A stretch of DNA of 64,000 bases, from contig NZ_FOAR01000017.1 in assembly GCF_900109755.1 (NCBI RefSeq), positions 61,931-125,930 of the forward strand, read 5' to 3'. How positions within the stretch are numbered: the stretch's first letter is position 1; each line of letters begins with the position of its first letter. The position numbers were made by a program, and so were the translations under genes. Positions 35,405 to 44,800 of the stretch are shown piece by piece. The notes beneath the pieces were generated by a model. That model did not search any database. It had not been told where the DNA came from and was given only the letters and a program-made list of their open reading frames with translations. Source of the DNA: Pseudomonas agarici (lineage in GTDB: Bacteria > Pseudomonadota > Gammaproteobacteria > Pseudomonadales > Pseudomonadaceae).

Positions 35405-35593
35405 ATGACCCAGGCACAACGTTTGAAGTACTCGATTCTGATCGTCCTAGTGGTATTGGGGATCATGTTCGGCCTCACTTACCTGCAGAACACGGGGGTG
35501 ATCAGCGAGAAGCTGTTTCAGTACATCGCCATCGGCGTGGCGGTGGTCGTGGTGATCATCAACGGCGTGATGCGGCGCAAGGTCAAGCCCTGA
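35405..35593 (+). CDS. Small two-helix inner-membrane protein
   Basis: 62 residues: a short polar N-terminus (MTQAQRLK), a first membrane helix (YSILIVLVVLGIMFGLTYL), a loop with NTGVISEKLF, a second helix (YIAIGVAVVVVIINGV) and a positive tail (MRRKVKP). The ATG at 35405 is preferred over longer in-frame starts because the hydrophobic profile begins here. No domain recognised. It is convergent with the Fur-like regulator gene, only four bases away. Confidence 0.7.
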   Translation: MTQAQRLKYSILIVLVVLGIMFGLTYLQNTGVISEKLFQYIAIGVAVVVVIINGVMRRKVKP

Positions 35594-35597
35594 CCGG

Positions 35598-35975
35598 TCA
35601 ATCCTGCCGTTGCAGCGCCGTCAGCGCATCGGGGTGCAGGCTGTAGCTCTTGTCCGCGTTGAGCACCACGACACCGTCGCTGCACAAGCGCTTGAGCACT
35701 TCGCGCACGCTGAGGAAGGACAACGGAATGTCCAGCTCCAGCAGGTGACTGTGGACGCCACGCACGCCCAGGCGACACGGGGGGGCGCTGGCGTCGAGCA
35801 GGGCATCGATTACCTTCAGGCGGACCAGGCTGGTGCGCAAGCCGAAGTGCTTGAGTAGTTGGCGAATACGCTCGTTGCCATTGCGCTCGGCAGGTTTGGC
35901 AAACATGGCGCCCGAGCTGTAGGTAGGATCGCGTTGCAAGGAAATACCGTCCGTTGGCCTGTGCTGGTCGTACAT
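35598..35975 (-). CDS. Fur-like winged-helix regulator (PA2384-like)
   Basis: 125 residues. The middle and C-terminal parts resemble the DNA-binding half of Fur proteins (HFGLRTSLVRLKVIDALLDA, then FLSVREVLKRLCSDGVVVL). The C-terminal dimerisation domain with its histidine metal sites is absent: the protein stops soon after the winged helix. In P. aeruginosa the Fur-like PA2384 lies directly beside pvdQ, as here, which supports the identification. AAGGAG precedes the ATG. Role in iron response is inferred from context. Confidence 0.7.
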   Translation of the reverse strand: MYDQHRPTDGISLQRDPTYSSGAMFAKPAERNGNERIRQLLKHFGLRTSLVRLKVIDALLDASAPPCRLGVRGVHSHLLELDIPLSFLSVREVLKRLCSDGVVVLNADKSYSLHPDALTALQRQD

Positions 35976-36133
35976 GCAAAAACTCCTTTTCAGAGCCTGA
36001 TCAGGAAAGTGATGTCTGCTCTCGCCTATTAATACGAACGAGACGGATAAATCATGAAGCCCAGCATGTAGAAAATTTGTCGATATCAGGTCGCAGACAT
36101 GTCAAGAGGCTGGTCTTGAGCCGTGCGAGCGAC

Positions 36134-36156
36134 TAAATTCCGGGGGTGACATTCGT
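36134..36156 (+). promoter_or_regulatory. Iron-starvation (PvdS-type) promoter before pvdQ
   Basis: ACTAAATTCC followed after 15 bases by CGT matches the PvdS promoter pattern (TAAAT, 16-17 bases, CGT), one base short in spacing. It lies about 115 bases before the pvdQ start and in the right direction. PvdS is the extracytoplasmic-function sigma factor of pyoverdine genes. Confidence 0.6.
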
Positions 36157-36269
36157 CTGTATGGGCAGGCATCGGCTGCTTTTTTTCGTAGGCGCCGGTT
36201 TTTGCCGGGCGCCCGTTCGCTGCCATGTCCCGCGCCGCCTGGTATTGGATTATTTTATCAGGAGTGCGC

Positions 36270-38618
36270 GTGATCACTTTTCAGCCATTTTCCAGGTGCT
36301 GCCTGGCAGCGTTGTTAATCGGCCTGAGCCTGGGCGTCCATGCGCGACCCTTAAACGGCGAGCTGAGTGCCGATATCCGTCGGACCACCTTCGGTGTCCC
36401 GCACATTCTGGCGAGCGACGAGCGTAGCTTGGGTTATGGCATCGGCTATGCCTATGCCCAGGACAACCTGTGTCTGTTGGCCAACGAGATTGTCACGGTC
36501 AATGGCGAGCGCTCGAAGTATTTCGGCCCCCAGGCGTTGACGGTGGAACAAACGGAAAACCTCACCAGCGACCTATTTTTCAACTGGCTCAACACGCCGA
36601 CGGCGGTCTTGGCGTTCTGGCAGGCACAGACCCCGCAGATCAAGCAGCGGGTCGAGGGGTATGTGGCCGGTTATAATCGTCAGTTACGTGAGCGCCGGGC
36701 TCAAGGCTTGCCGACGCAGTGCCAAGGGGCCTGGATGCGGCCGATCACCGTGCTGGACTCAGTCAAGCTGACCCGACGCTTGCTGGTCGAGGGCGGTATC
36801 GGCCAATTCGCCGAAGCCCTAGTGGCGGCGACACCGCCCGAGCAGACCGCCCAACTGCCGTCGGCGCCGTTCCGATTGGCCGCCGAGCGTATGCAGCGGT
36901 TCGCCCTGGATCGCGGCAGCAACGGCGTGGCAATCGGGCGCGAGCGCTCATTCAACGGCCGTGGCCTGTTGCTCGGCAACCCGCATTTTCCGTGGATTGG
37001 CGGCATGCGTTTCTATCAGATGCACCTGACCATTCCCGGCGAACTCGATGTGATGGGCGCCGCGTTGCCAGGGCTGCCGCTGATCAATATCGGTTTCAGC
37101 CAGCACTTGGCCTGGACCCACACGGTCGACACCTCCAAGCACTTCACCCTGTATCGGTTGCAACTCGATCCCAAGGACCCGACCCGTTATCTGTTGGATG
37201 GGCAATCCACACCCATGGAAAAGCGCTCGGTGACCGTCCAGATCACGCAGCCGGATGGCCACCGCAAGGCCGTCTCCCGAGTGGTCTACAGCTCAGTATT
37301 CGGGCCGGTGGTGCAATGGCCCGGTAAACTCGACTGGAACCATCAGGTCGCCTTCAGCCTGCGTGACGCCAACCAGGACAACGATCGCGTGCTGCAGCAG
37401 TGGTACGCGATGAACCGGGCCGACAGTCTCAAGGCGTTGCAGACTGCAGTGCATGAGATCCAGGGAATTCCCTGGGTCAATACCCTGGCGGTGGATGACC
37501 AGGGTCTGGCGCTGTACATGAACCTGTCGGTGGTGCCGTATGTGGATGCCGGCAAGTTGCGCGAGTGCAGTGATCCTAAGGCCGGCACCGAACTGATCGT
37601 GCTCGATGGTTCGCGCCGTGGCTGTGCCTGGAGCGTGGCCGCGACTGCCGCACAGAAGGGGATTTTTCCGGCGGACCAGTTACCGCAACTTGAGCGCGGT
37701 GATTATGTGCAGAACTCCAATGACTCGGCCTGGCTGGTCAACCCGGCAGCGCCGCTCAAGGGCTTTTCGCCGGTGATCAGCCGCGACGGCCAGCCTCTGG
37801 GTCTGCGTGCCCGATTTGCCCTTGAGCAACTGGCGCGTCTGAACCAGCCCGGTTCGGTCAAGGTCGAGGATCTGCAACGGATGGTGATGGATGACCAGGT
37901 TTACCTCGCCGGCCAGGTGCTACCGGACCTGCTGCAATTCTGTACTGCCGAGCTGGGCGCGGACGCGGCGGCATTGGCGCCGCTGTGCGCCAGCCTGAAG
38001 AACTGGGACCAGCATGCCAATCTGCACAGTGGCCTGGGTTTTGTGCATTTCCAAAATATCATGGGGCAGTTGTTCGAGGGGGTCGATATCTGGCGGGTCA
38101 AGTTCGATCCGACCGATCCGCAGCGCACCCCGCGCGGGCTGGACATCGACCGGAGCGAAGTGGCCAAGGCCGTGCGCGCGGCAATGTTGGCGTCGGTCGA
38201 GAGTGTGAACCAGGCGGGGCTGAAGGCCGATATGCAATGGGGCGATATCCAGCAGGTCAGTCAGGGCGGGCAGCCAGTGCCGGTGCACGGTGGGCCGGCC
38301 ACGCTGGGGGTATACAACGCGATCCAGAGTGTTCCAGGCGAAGGCGGCAAGCGCGAGGTGGTCAGCGGCACTAGCTACCTGCAAGTGGTCAGCTTCGATG
38401 AAAATGGCCCGCAAGCCCAGGGATTGCTGGCGTTCTCATTGTCCAGCGACCCGGCTTCGGCACATTTTCGCGATCAGACCGAGGCGTTCTCGAAGAAGGC
38501 CTGGAGCGTCTTGCCGTTTACCGAGCAGCAGATCAAAGCCGACAAGCAGTATCGGTTGCAGGTGATCAGCGAGATGCATACTGGCGTGCCGCAGGACGGA
38601 AAGCTGGCGCGGGAATAG
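36270..38618 (+). CDS. pvdQ: Acyl-homoserine-lactone / pyoverdine-precursor acylase PvdQ
   Basis: 782-residue Ntn-hydrolase of the penicillin-acylase family. It removes the fatty acyl chain from the pyoverdine precursor in the periplasm and also cleaves long-chain acyl-homoserine lactones. Signal peptide: FQPFSRCCLAALLIGLSLGVHA. Alpha chain, propeptide, then the nucleophile in RGSNGVAIG. With the GTG start at 36270 (AGGAG five bases before) the nucleophile is Ser217, the number known for P. aeruginosa PvdQ, which supports this start over an ATG 45 bases upstream. HTVDTSKHFTLYRLQLDP and the downstream core are family-typical. A PvdS-type promoter precedes it; pvdA does not follow as it does in P. 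aeruginosa. Confidence 0.9.
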   Translation: MITFQPFSRCCLAALLIGLSLGVHARPLNGELSADIRRTTFGVPHILASDERSLGYGIGYAYAQDNLCLLANEIVTVNGERSKYFGPQALTVEQTENLTSDLFFNWLNTPTAVLAFWQAQTPQIKQRVEGYVAGYNRQLRERRAQGLPTQCQGAWMRPITVLDSVKLTRRLLVEGGIGQFAEALVAATPPEQTAQLPSAPFRLAAERMQRFALDRGSNGVAIGRERSFNGRGLLLGNPHFPWIGGMRFYQMHLTIPGELDVMGAALPGLPLINIGFSQHLAWTHTVDTSKHFTLYRLQLDPKDPTRYLLDGQSTPMEKRSVTVQITQPDGHRKAVSRVVYSSVFGPVVQWPGKLDWNHQVAFSLRDANQDNDRVLQQWYAMNRADSLKALQTAVHEIQGIPWVNTLAVDDQGLALYMNLSVVPYVDAGKLRECSDPKAGTELIVLDGSRRGCAWSVAATAAQKGIFPADQLPQLERGDYVQNSNDSAWLVNPAAPLKGFSPVISRDGQPLGLRARFALEQLARLNQPGSVKVEDLQRMVMDDQVYLAGQVLPDLLQFCTAELGADAAALAPLCASLKNWDQHANLHSGLGFVHFQNIMGQLFEGVDIWRVKFDPTDPQRTPRGLDIDRSEVAKAVRAAMLASVESVNQAGLKADMQWGDIQQVSQGGQPVPVHGGPATLGVYNAIQSVPGEGGKREVVSGTSYLQVVSFDENGPQAQGLLAFSLSSDPASAHFRDQTEAFSKKAWSVLPFTEQQIKADKQYRLQVISEMHTGVPQDGKLARE

Positions 38619-38630
38619 CGTGACGCGGTC

Positions 38631-38655
38631 TGTGGCGAGTGGGCAAGCCCGACTT
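38631..38655. repeat. REP-like element between pvdQ and fpvR
   Basis: TGTGGCGAGTGGGCAAGCCCG has the TGTGGCGAG head and a GGGC-AA-GCCC stem typical of Pseudomonas REP sequences. It sits in the 67-base gap between two convergent genes. Confidence 0.5.
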
Positions 38656-38685
38656 CAGATCGTTCTTAAGTGAGCGGCATTGCAA

Positions 38686-39681
38686 TCAGCTCCGGGGCTT
38701 GTCCCGGGGAATCGAATTGACGACTGGATTGCCGTCCTTGTTCTGGGTCAGGTAGACCGGCAGGACCTTGGGCAGTGAGGTGACCAGCTTCTCGACTTCC
38801 CCGGTGCTGTAGATCCCGCCGATGCGGATCGCGCCGGTGGCCGGGTCCGCCAGCAATACCGGGCTGCTCAGGTAACGATTGATCAGCGGCAGGGCATCGC
38901 TCAGGCTCAGGTTATCGAGGATCAGCTTGCCGTTGCGCCAGGCCAGGGAAGCGTCGTTGGCGTAGGTCTGGTTGATCTGCGGCTCGTAGTCGCCGGCTTT
39001 GTAGTGAGCCTGCATACCGGGATCGAGGAGATAGCCGCCGGGCTGGCGGGTATCGCTACTGACCAATACCGAGCCCTGAAGCAGGGTTACACGTACCTGG
39101 TTGTCGTACATCCAGACGTTGAATTGGGTCCCGGTGACACTGATCTGGCCGTTGGCGGCCTTCACTACGAAGGGATGTTCGATGTTATGGCTGACCTCGA
39201 AAAAGGCTTCGCCCTTTTTCAGCGTGACCCGTCGTTGATCCTTGTAATTGCTGTAGGTAAGCTGGGTATCGAGGTTCAATTCCACATGGCTGCCATCGGC
39301 CAGCGTGACGTGCTTGAGCTGGTCGCCGGTCTCGAAGCTCTGATAGCTACTGGGCAGCCAACCGAGATTCCAGCCCATATAGCCAGCCAGCGGAATCGCC
39401 AACAGGCTGACGGCAGCGACAGCATAACGCGACCCACCACGGCGCCTGGCAGGCAAGGGGATAACTTCGGCCTTGGGGTGAGGTGGCAGGTGATCGGCGA
39501 GGTCCCAGATCTCCACCATCGCCTCGTATTCGACGGCATGCAGCGGATCAGCCTTGAGCCAAGCCTCGAAATGCATGCGCTCGGCCGCCGTGCAATCCTG
39601 CTCATGCAGCCGCATACACCAATGCGCGGCGGCATCGGTGATCGCATCGTACTCGGCTTCGGAGAGGATAGGTTCTGTCAT
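38686..39681 (-). CDS. fpvR: FecR-family anti-sigma factor, FpvR type
   Basis: 331 residues. An N-terminal cytoplasmic sigma-binding domain (AAAHWCMRLHEQDCTAAER) is followed by a membrane helix at about 88-110 (YAVAAVSLLAIPLAGYMGWNL). The periplasmic FecR domain has GDQLKHVTLADGSHVELN, RRVTLKKGEAFFEVSH and ISVTGTQFNVWMY, and a secretin/TonB-short-N-type C-terminal part follows (LSLSDALPLINRYL). FpvR holds sigma factors PvdS/FpvI inactive until ferripyoverdine binds FpvA. Name from the neighbour pvdQ and family likeness; a paralogous FecR-type regulator is possible. No sigma-factor gene lies next to it. Confidence 0.75.
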   Translation of the reverse strand: MTEPILSEAEYDAITDAAAHWCMRLHEQDCTAAERMHFEAWLKADPLHAVEYEAMVEIWDLADHLPPHPKAEVIPLPARRRGGSRYAVAAVSLLAIPLAGYMGWNLGWLPSSYQSFETGDQLKHVTLADGSHVELNLDTQLTYSNYKDQRRVTLKKGEAFFEVSHNIEHPFVVKAANGQISVTGTQFNVWMYDNQVRVTLLQGSVLVSSDTRQPGGYLLDPGMQAHYKAGDYEPQINQTYANDASLAWRNGKLILDNLSLSDALPLINRYLSSPVLLADPATGAIRIGGIYSTGEVEKLVTSLPKVLPVYLTQNKDGNPVVNSIPRDKPRS

Positions 39682-39755
39682 TGACTCTTTCCTATTTGCT
39701 CCATTCTAACCTTCCCTGGTGCTTGCCGAGAACAGCAGATGGCAAATGCATATCA

Positions 39756-39780
39756 GTTCGGCTGCGGTTTTTCGCCGAAC
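39756..39780 (-). terminator. Inverted repeat after the LEA-type lipoprotein gene
   Basis: GTTCGGC and GCCGAAC, 11 bases apart, lie about 40 bases past the stop of the minus-strand gene ending at 39819 and before fpvR. A weak terminator is the simplest reading. Confidence 0.35.
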
Positions 39781-39818
39781 GGTTCGCTAAAATCGTTGAT
39801 CTCACCCGGGGCGGCGGC

Positions 39819-40286
39819 TCACCAGGTGCCGGCGTTGGGGCCCGCCAGGTTCAGCTGACCGCGCTCGACGAAACGCATCGTGCCGAACAGCCCGCCGGCT
39901 AGCTTGCCGCGCAGGACGTAGGGCAGGTTGTCGAGGTTCTGTGTCTGGCTCAGGCCGAGGGTCTGGCGCAGCACGGAAAACGCCGAGACACTGATCGGCA
40001 CCGTCAGCGTCGCTTCGGAGAAACGCTGGATCGAGCCCTGCTGATTGCTGACACCGGAGGCCAGCGGGCGGCCGTTGACCTCAAGGTCGAGGGCCACGCC
40101 GTTGTAGTCGATGGCGTTTTCATTGGGGTTCTGCAGGCGCAGAGTCACGGCGAAGCGTACCTCCATGTCCTGACTGGGCAGCGGTTCGATGCCGACCACA
40201 TTGATATTCAGCGGGTCGCGGTCAGGGAACAGCGCGCAGGCACCGAGGGTCAGGAACAGCAGGCCGAGGCCGAGGAGTTTGCGCAT
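39819..40286 (-). CDS. LEA type 2 (LEA14-like) lipoprotein
   Basis: 155 residues. Signal peptide with lipobox LGLLFLTLGAC, then an LEA14/WHy-type beta sandwich: VVGIEPLPSQDMEVRFAVTL, LQNPNENAIDYNGVALDLEV (the conserved N-P-N segment) and a SEATLTVPISVSAF strand. Start MRKLLGLGLL at 40286 gives a normal lipoprotein signal; an in-frame upstream ATG does not. Such proteins sit in the outer-membrane periplasmic leaflet and are linked to stress tolerance in other organisms; role here unknown. Confidence 0.8.
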   Translation of the reverse strand: MRKLLGLGLLFLTLGACALFPDRDPLNINVVGIEPLPSQDMEVRFAVTLRLQNPNENAIDYNGVALDLEVNGRPLASGVSNQQGSIQRFSEATLTVPISVSAFSVLRQTLGLSQTQNLDNLPYVLRGKLAGGLFGTMRFVERGQLNLAGPNAGTW

Positions 40287-40466
40287 GACGAAGGCCTCTC
40301 GAAAGTCAGGCAGTACGGTCAAGCATAGACGCTGTGACCTTCAGGGAGTTCGCCCGGCTTTTGCTGCTGAGCGTCGCGGGCTGGCTGATGTCGGGGGGAG
40401 CATAAGGGCGTCGACCAGGACAATCTGGCATACTGCACGGCCCTGATTGCGAGCTCGCAAGATGCC

Positions 40467-41579
40467 ATGACGGCCGATTCCCCCCTGAATGCCTACCGCG
40501 CCGCCGTCGAACGGGACGGTTTTGTCCATGACCCGTCCCAATGGCGAGCGGTGCAGGCCCTGGAGCGTTGCCATGCGGCGTTGCATGAGAGGCAGTTTCC
40601 CCTGGGGGTCTATCTCTGGGGGCCGGTCGGGCGCGGCAAGACCTGGCTGATGGATCGGTTCTACCAGACCCTGCGCGTGCCGTCGCGGCGCCAACACTTT
40701 CATCACTTTATGAGCTGGGTTCACCAGCGTTCGTTCCAGCTCAGCGGTATCGCCGATCCGTTGCGGGCCCTGGCCCGTGAGCTGGCCGGAGAGGTCCGGG
40801 TGCTGTGTTTCGATGAGCTGTTCGTCAGCGATATTGGCGATGCGATTATCCTCGGGCGTCTGTTCCAGGGGATGTTCGATGAGGGCGTGGTCATCGTCGC
40901 TACCTCCAACCAGCCGCCGCAACAGCTCTATGCCGATGGTTTCAATCGCGAGCGCTTTGTGCCGGCAATTGCCGCCATCGAACGGCACATGGAGGTGGTG
41001 GATGTCGATGGTGGCGAGGATCATCGTTTGCATCCGGGTACCGGGGTACAGCGCTATTGGGTCGTACCCAAGGGGCAATCGACCGAGCTGATCGAAACGT
41101 TCAAGAGGTTAACGGTTGGGCAGCCAGTCAGCGGTGCATCGGTTGCCATCGGCCATCGGACCCTGACGGTGGTGCGAGCCTCGCCTACCGTGCTGTGCTG
41201 CCGCTATGGCGAGTTGTGCGAGCAGCCCCTGGCGGCCATGGATTTCATGGCGTTGTGTGATCGTTACACGGCGATTTTCCTGATCGAGGTGCCGGTGCTC
41301 AGTGCCCGTCAGCGTCCCGGACGTATCGCCCGTGGCACCGAGGACGCGGCACAGCGCGTCGCTACTGGGGATCGCGAGCTGCCGCCGCTGTCGATGCACG
41401 ACGATAGCGTGCGACGCTTCATTGCCCTGGTGGACGAGTGTTACGACCGCAAGGTGCCACTCTATATCGGTGCCCAGGTAGCGCTGGATGAGCTGTACAC
41501 CGAAGGTTATCTGGCCTTCCCGTTTCGCCGAGCACTCAGTCGTTTGCATGAGATGCAATGGCAGCGCTTCGGTCAGTGA
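40467..41579 (+). CDS. zapE: ZapE / AFG1-like AAA-type ATPase
   Basis: 370 residues. Walker A is GPVGRGKT (about residue 51), Walker B is VRVLCFDEL (about 109), sensor-like VIVATSNQPPQQLY follows, and the family-typical YIGAQVALDELYTEGYLAFPFRRALSRLHEMQ ends the protein. ZapE-type ATPases act at the division site in proteobacteria and are related to mitochondrial AFG1. Pseudomonads usually carry another zapE elsewhere, so this may be a second paralogue (inference). It lies between the lipoprotein gene and the second giant-gene block. Confidence 0.8.
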   Translation: MTADSPLNAYRAAVERDGFVHDPSQWRAVQALERCHAALHERQFPLGVYLWGPVGRGKTWLMDRFYQTLRVPSRRQHFHHFMSWVHQRSFQLSGIADPLRALARELAGEVRVLCFDELFVSDIGDAIILGRLFQGMFDEGVVIVATSNQPPQQLYADGFNRERFVPAIAAIERHMEVVDVDGGEDHRLHPGTGVQRYWVVPKGQSTELIETFKRLTVGQPVSGASVAIGHRTLTVVRASPTVLCCRYGELCEQPLAAMDFMALCDRYTAIFLIEVPVLSARQRPGRIARGTEDAAQRVATGDRELPPLSMHDDSVRRFIALVDECYDRKVPLYIGAQVALDELYTEGYLAFPFRRALSRLHEMQWQRFGQ

Positions 41580-41806
41580 AACGTATGTTTTTCTGCCGTT
41601 ACGGATATCGCCCATCCATCCGAGCTTGAACTAACGAACTCACCGTACAGGCCACTAGCCCGCGTATAGCCCGGTACCGCTACAGGGATTATCGGGCTAC
41701 CGCACACGATTTCTGTCGCCAGGGTTGAATCCTTGGGGAGTCGTGGCCGGCGAACCGATGCGCCAGGTAACGACTCGTTCCCATCATTCGAACGAGGACG
41801 CCAACC

Positions 41807-44800
41807 ATGTCAACGCAGTCGCCAGTCGCGGATAGTCAATCAATGGACCCGACTTCAGTCGCCAAAGCACTGTTCGCCGACCCTCCTACTTTGCTCGCAG
41901 TCGCGACACCGCTGGTTCAGGAGGTGTTGGACGAGCACTATGGTGCATTCGACTTGTCAGCCGAGCGGGTTCGTCTGGCGGTACCCTATTGGGTATTGGC
42001 CCAAGGCATCGACGGTGCCCCGGCCGGGCATAATTACTATAGCCTCAGTGAGGTCATACTTGAGCGTTTTGCCCTACGGGCCCCCGTTTGGGGGGCTTCC
42101 AGGAGCTTGCGTGGGGATGCCCACAATCTGCTTTGGCGCGACCCGCCACCGGTGGCGCGAAAGCCCCTGGCGATTGATCTCGACGGCCTGCTCAAGCGCC
42201 TGGACCAGGCGGCTGCGCGGTCACTGCTGGAGAATCTGAAGCAGCAACTCATCGAGTACTGGAATCAATCGCCACAAGGGCACGGGCCAAGTCGGTGGGC
42301 GCGGCTCGCGGTAGCGATCGGGCGCTTGCTCGTGGCCGGGCAGACGCCAGGCCGGCGAGGGCTTCCCGACCTGAGCCGCCTGCCATTTTACATGGGGCAT
42401 TCGCCCACGGATGCCAACGGCGAAAGCCGCCCCCTGGATATTCGTGCCTTCGAGACACGGGTCTTCAGCGTGGATGCCCAGGGACGGCGCTACCCGGAGT
42501 TGTTCCCGGTAATCGACTTCCTGCGGTATGACGAGAATTTACAGCCATTGGCCTATCCACTGTATTTTCAGCCGGCCGAAGGTGGCCTGCGTCCGGGCAA
42601 GCTGGACACTGCCGAGCTGGTTGCGATGCTGATCGGTAACCGGACGGTCGGGCGTAGCCTGGAAATCAGGCAGTCGCTGGTCTGGCGCTGGAACGAGCCC
42701 GCCGAGGTGATCGGCGACAGCCTGACCAAAGGCTTGCTGGAATATCAACTACAGGCATTGAGCGCACTGCCTGCGGGGGACTTGCAGAGCAGAAGCCATC
42801 TTCAGCGCTGGGTGGACGACATCACCGATCCGGGTCGTTGGTTCGCCCTGCCCGCGAGGTCCTACGATGCCGGGCGTTTCCAGGTGCTCAGACAGGAGCG
42901 CTGCGGCCCGGCTGCGCTTGGAGTGACCAGTGCATCGCTGCCGGGCTGGTTGTTGGATGCCTCCATTGCCGATCGTGCAAGCTACAGTCAGTTGCTCGCT
43001 GGACTGGCGCGCCAGCAGTGTGAGTCCGCCGGCCGGTACTTCCTCGAAGACATCGGCACCCTCAACGAGTTTGCCGCTCGGCGATTGCAGGAGCTGATGC
43101 ACGAGGACCATCCGGCCGTCGCCATCGATCCGAATACGGTCAGACTCAATATCGACAAGCTCGATTATTCCGCCACCCAGACCCTCGACCCGCAGCAGGC
43201 ACAGGTGACGGTCGCGGTCGACATGAGCTTGGTGGAACTGGCGTTGGCTAACCTGGGCGGCATGCGCCATACCGGCATGCGTATTCGCATCGAAGCACGC
43301 GGGTTGGCGCAGCCCGTGCCTGACTGGATGACCCCGGATTACCTGCGTGGCCTGGTGACGCGGGCCGATATCGGCCAAGCCTACCCGGACCTGCTCAAGG
43401 CGAAGTTGATCAGCGACGTCGACGAGGCCAAGCGCCAGGAAGCCCTGTTCGCCGCGCAGTGGCGGGCTCGCTTGCCTCTACAGGCCATGGAATTGAAGAT
43501 CAGGGGCGAATTGGGGTTTAGCCTCGACGGCTTTCGTTACGTGCAGGCCGTGGTTCAACCGGCAGGTCCCGGCCGGTGGGTCGATGGTGCGGAAACCGTC
43601 CTGCGGCCCCTGGCATTCAAGGCCAAGGCCGACTGGCAGGCTGACCGGGTACAGGCGATGTTTCTCATCGGCCCACGGGATATGAGCCGTGGGCCGTTGA
43701 TTCTGTACCGCCCGTTATTCCTGCAACAACCGTTGCGCCAATTCGAAACCAGCCAAGCGTTGCTCGCCGCGATCCGCGAGCCTGGCGATTTACAGCGCAG
43801 TGTCTTGACCTGGATGAGCGAAACGGCACGTCCGCGTTATGATCATAATGGTTTCGAGGCACCGCATATCCAGCAGTTTCTGGGCGGTGACGAGTTTGCC
43901 CCGCCACCGCCCAAGCCCGCTCCCGCGACCCTTGCGGTAGACACCGTCGAGGGGGAGTACCTGTCGGCAATCTTCATTTCCATGGTCAAGGCCCAGGTCG
44001 AGCAGGCCGACCGCCAGTCGGTGTCCAATGCCGAGCAGCGCTGGGCGGACTGGAAGGCAGGCGCCTGGCAAGTGCTGTTGAGCATCACTCAACTGCCGTT
44101 TGCCGGGCTCCTGCCGTATATAGGGCGCCTAGTAGAAGTGCTCGCCTGGCTGGTGACTCTGGAGATCGGTCATGACGATCTGCGGGCGCTGGACAGCGAC
44201 AATCGGCTGGAACGGTCGGCGGGGGCGGCGGACCTGTTGTTCAATCTCGCGGCCCTGCTACTGCACTATCGCGCCACGGCTTCCGCGAGCGACATTGAGG
44301 TCCCGCCGTTGCGCCCGTTGGAACCGCCCTCCGTGGCGGTGTTGCCCGCGCCAACCATCGCCCGCGTGCCCGACCTGCCCCGTGCCGAACTGAGTGCGTG
44401 GTCCCTGTCGGGTTGGCCCGTTCCGGAGGCGCTGATGAAGCGCGTTCGCCCTTATCGTCTGCGGGCGTTCGATCAGCCGGTATCGGCACTGGCCCAACTG
44501 GGGCGGGTGGCGGACTCGGGAGTGGCGCGGGGGTTGGTCCATATCGAGGACGCCGGCAAGGGCAAATGGTGCGCATTGATCCTCGGTGATCTTTACGAGG
44601 TGGCCTGGGAAGCCGAGGCGGATGGCGTCAGAATCGTCGACGCTCACGGTAATGCCGGTCCCTGGGTGCGTAGCGATGAGCAAGGACGCTGGAGCCTGGA
44701 TATGCGTTTGCGCGGAGGCAGCCCGCCTAAGCGGGCCCCGGCTGGCGGCTCGCAAACTGTCATCGAGGAGCGTGCGGAACTGGTGGAACTCAATCGGCAG

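Noticed and set aside
39740..39770. Possible Fur box before fpvR
   Set aside because: GCAAATGCATATCAGT matches only about half of the 19-base Fur consensus.
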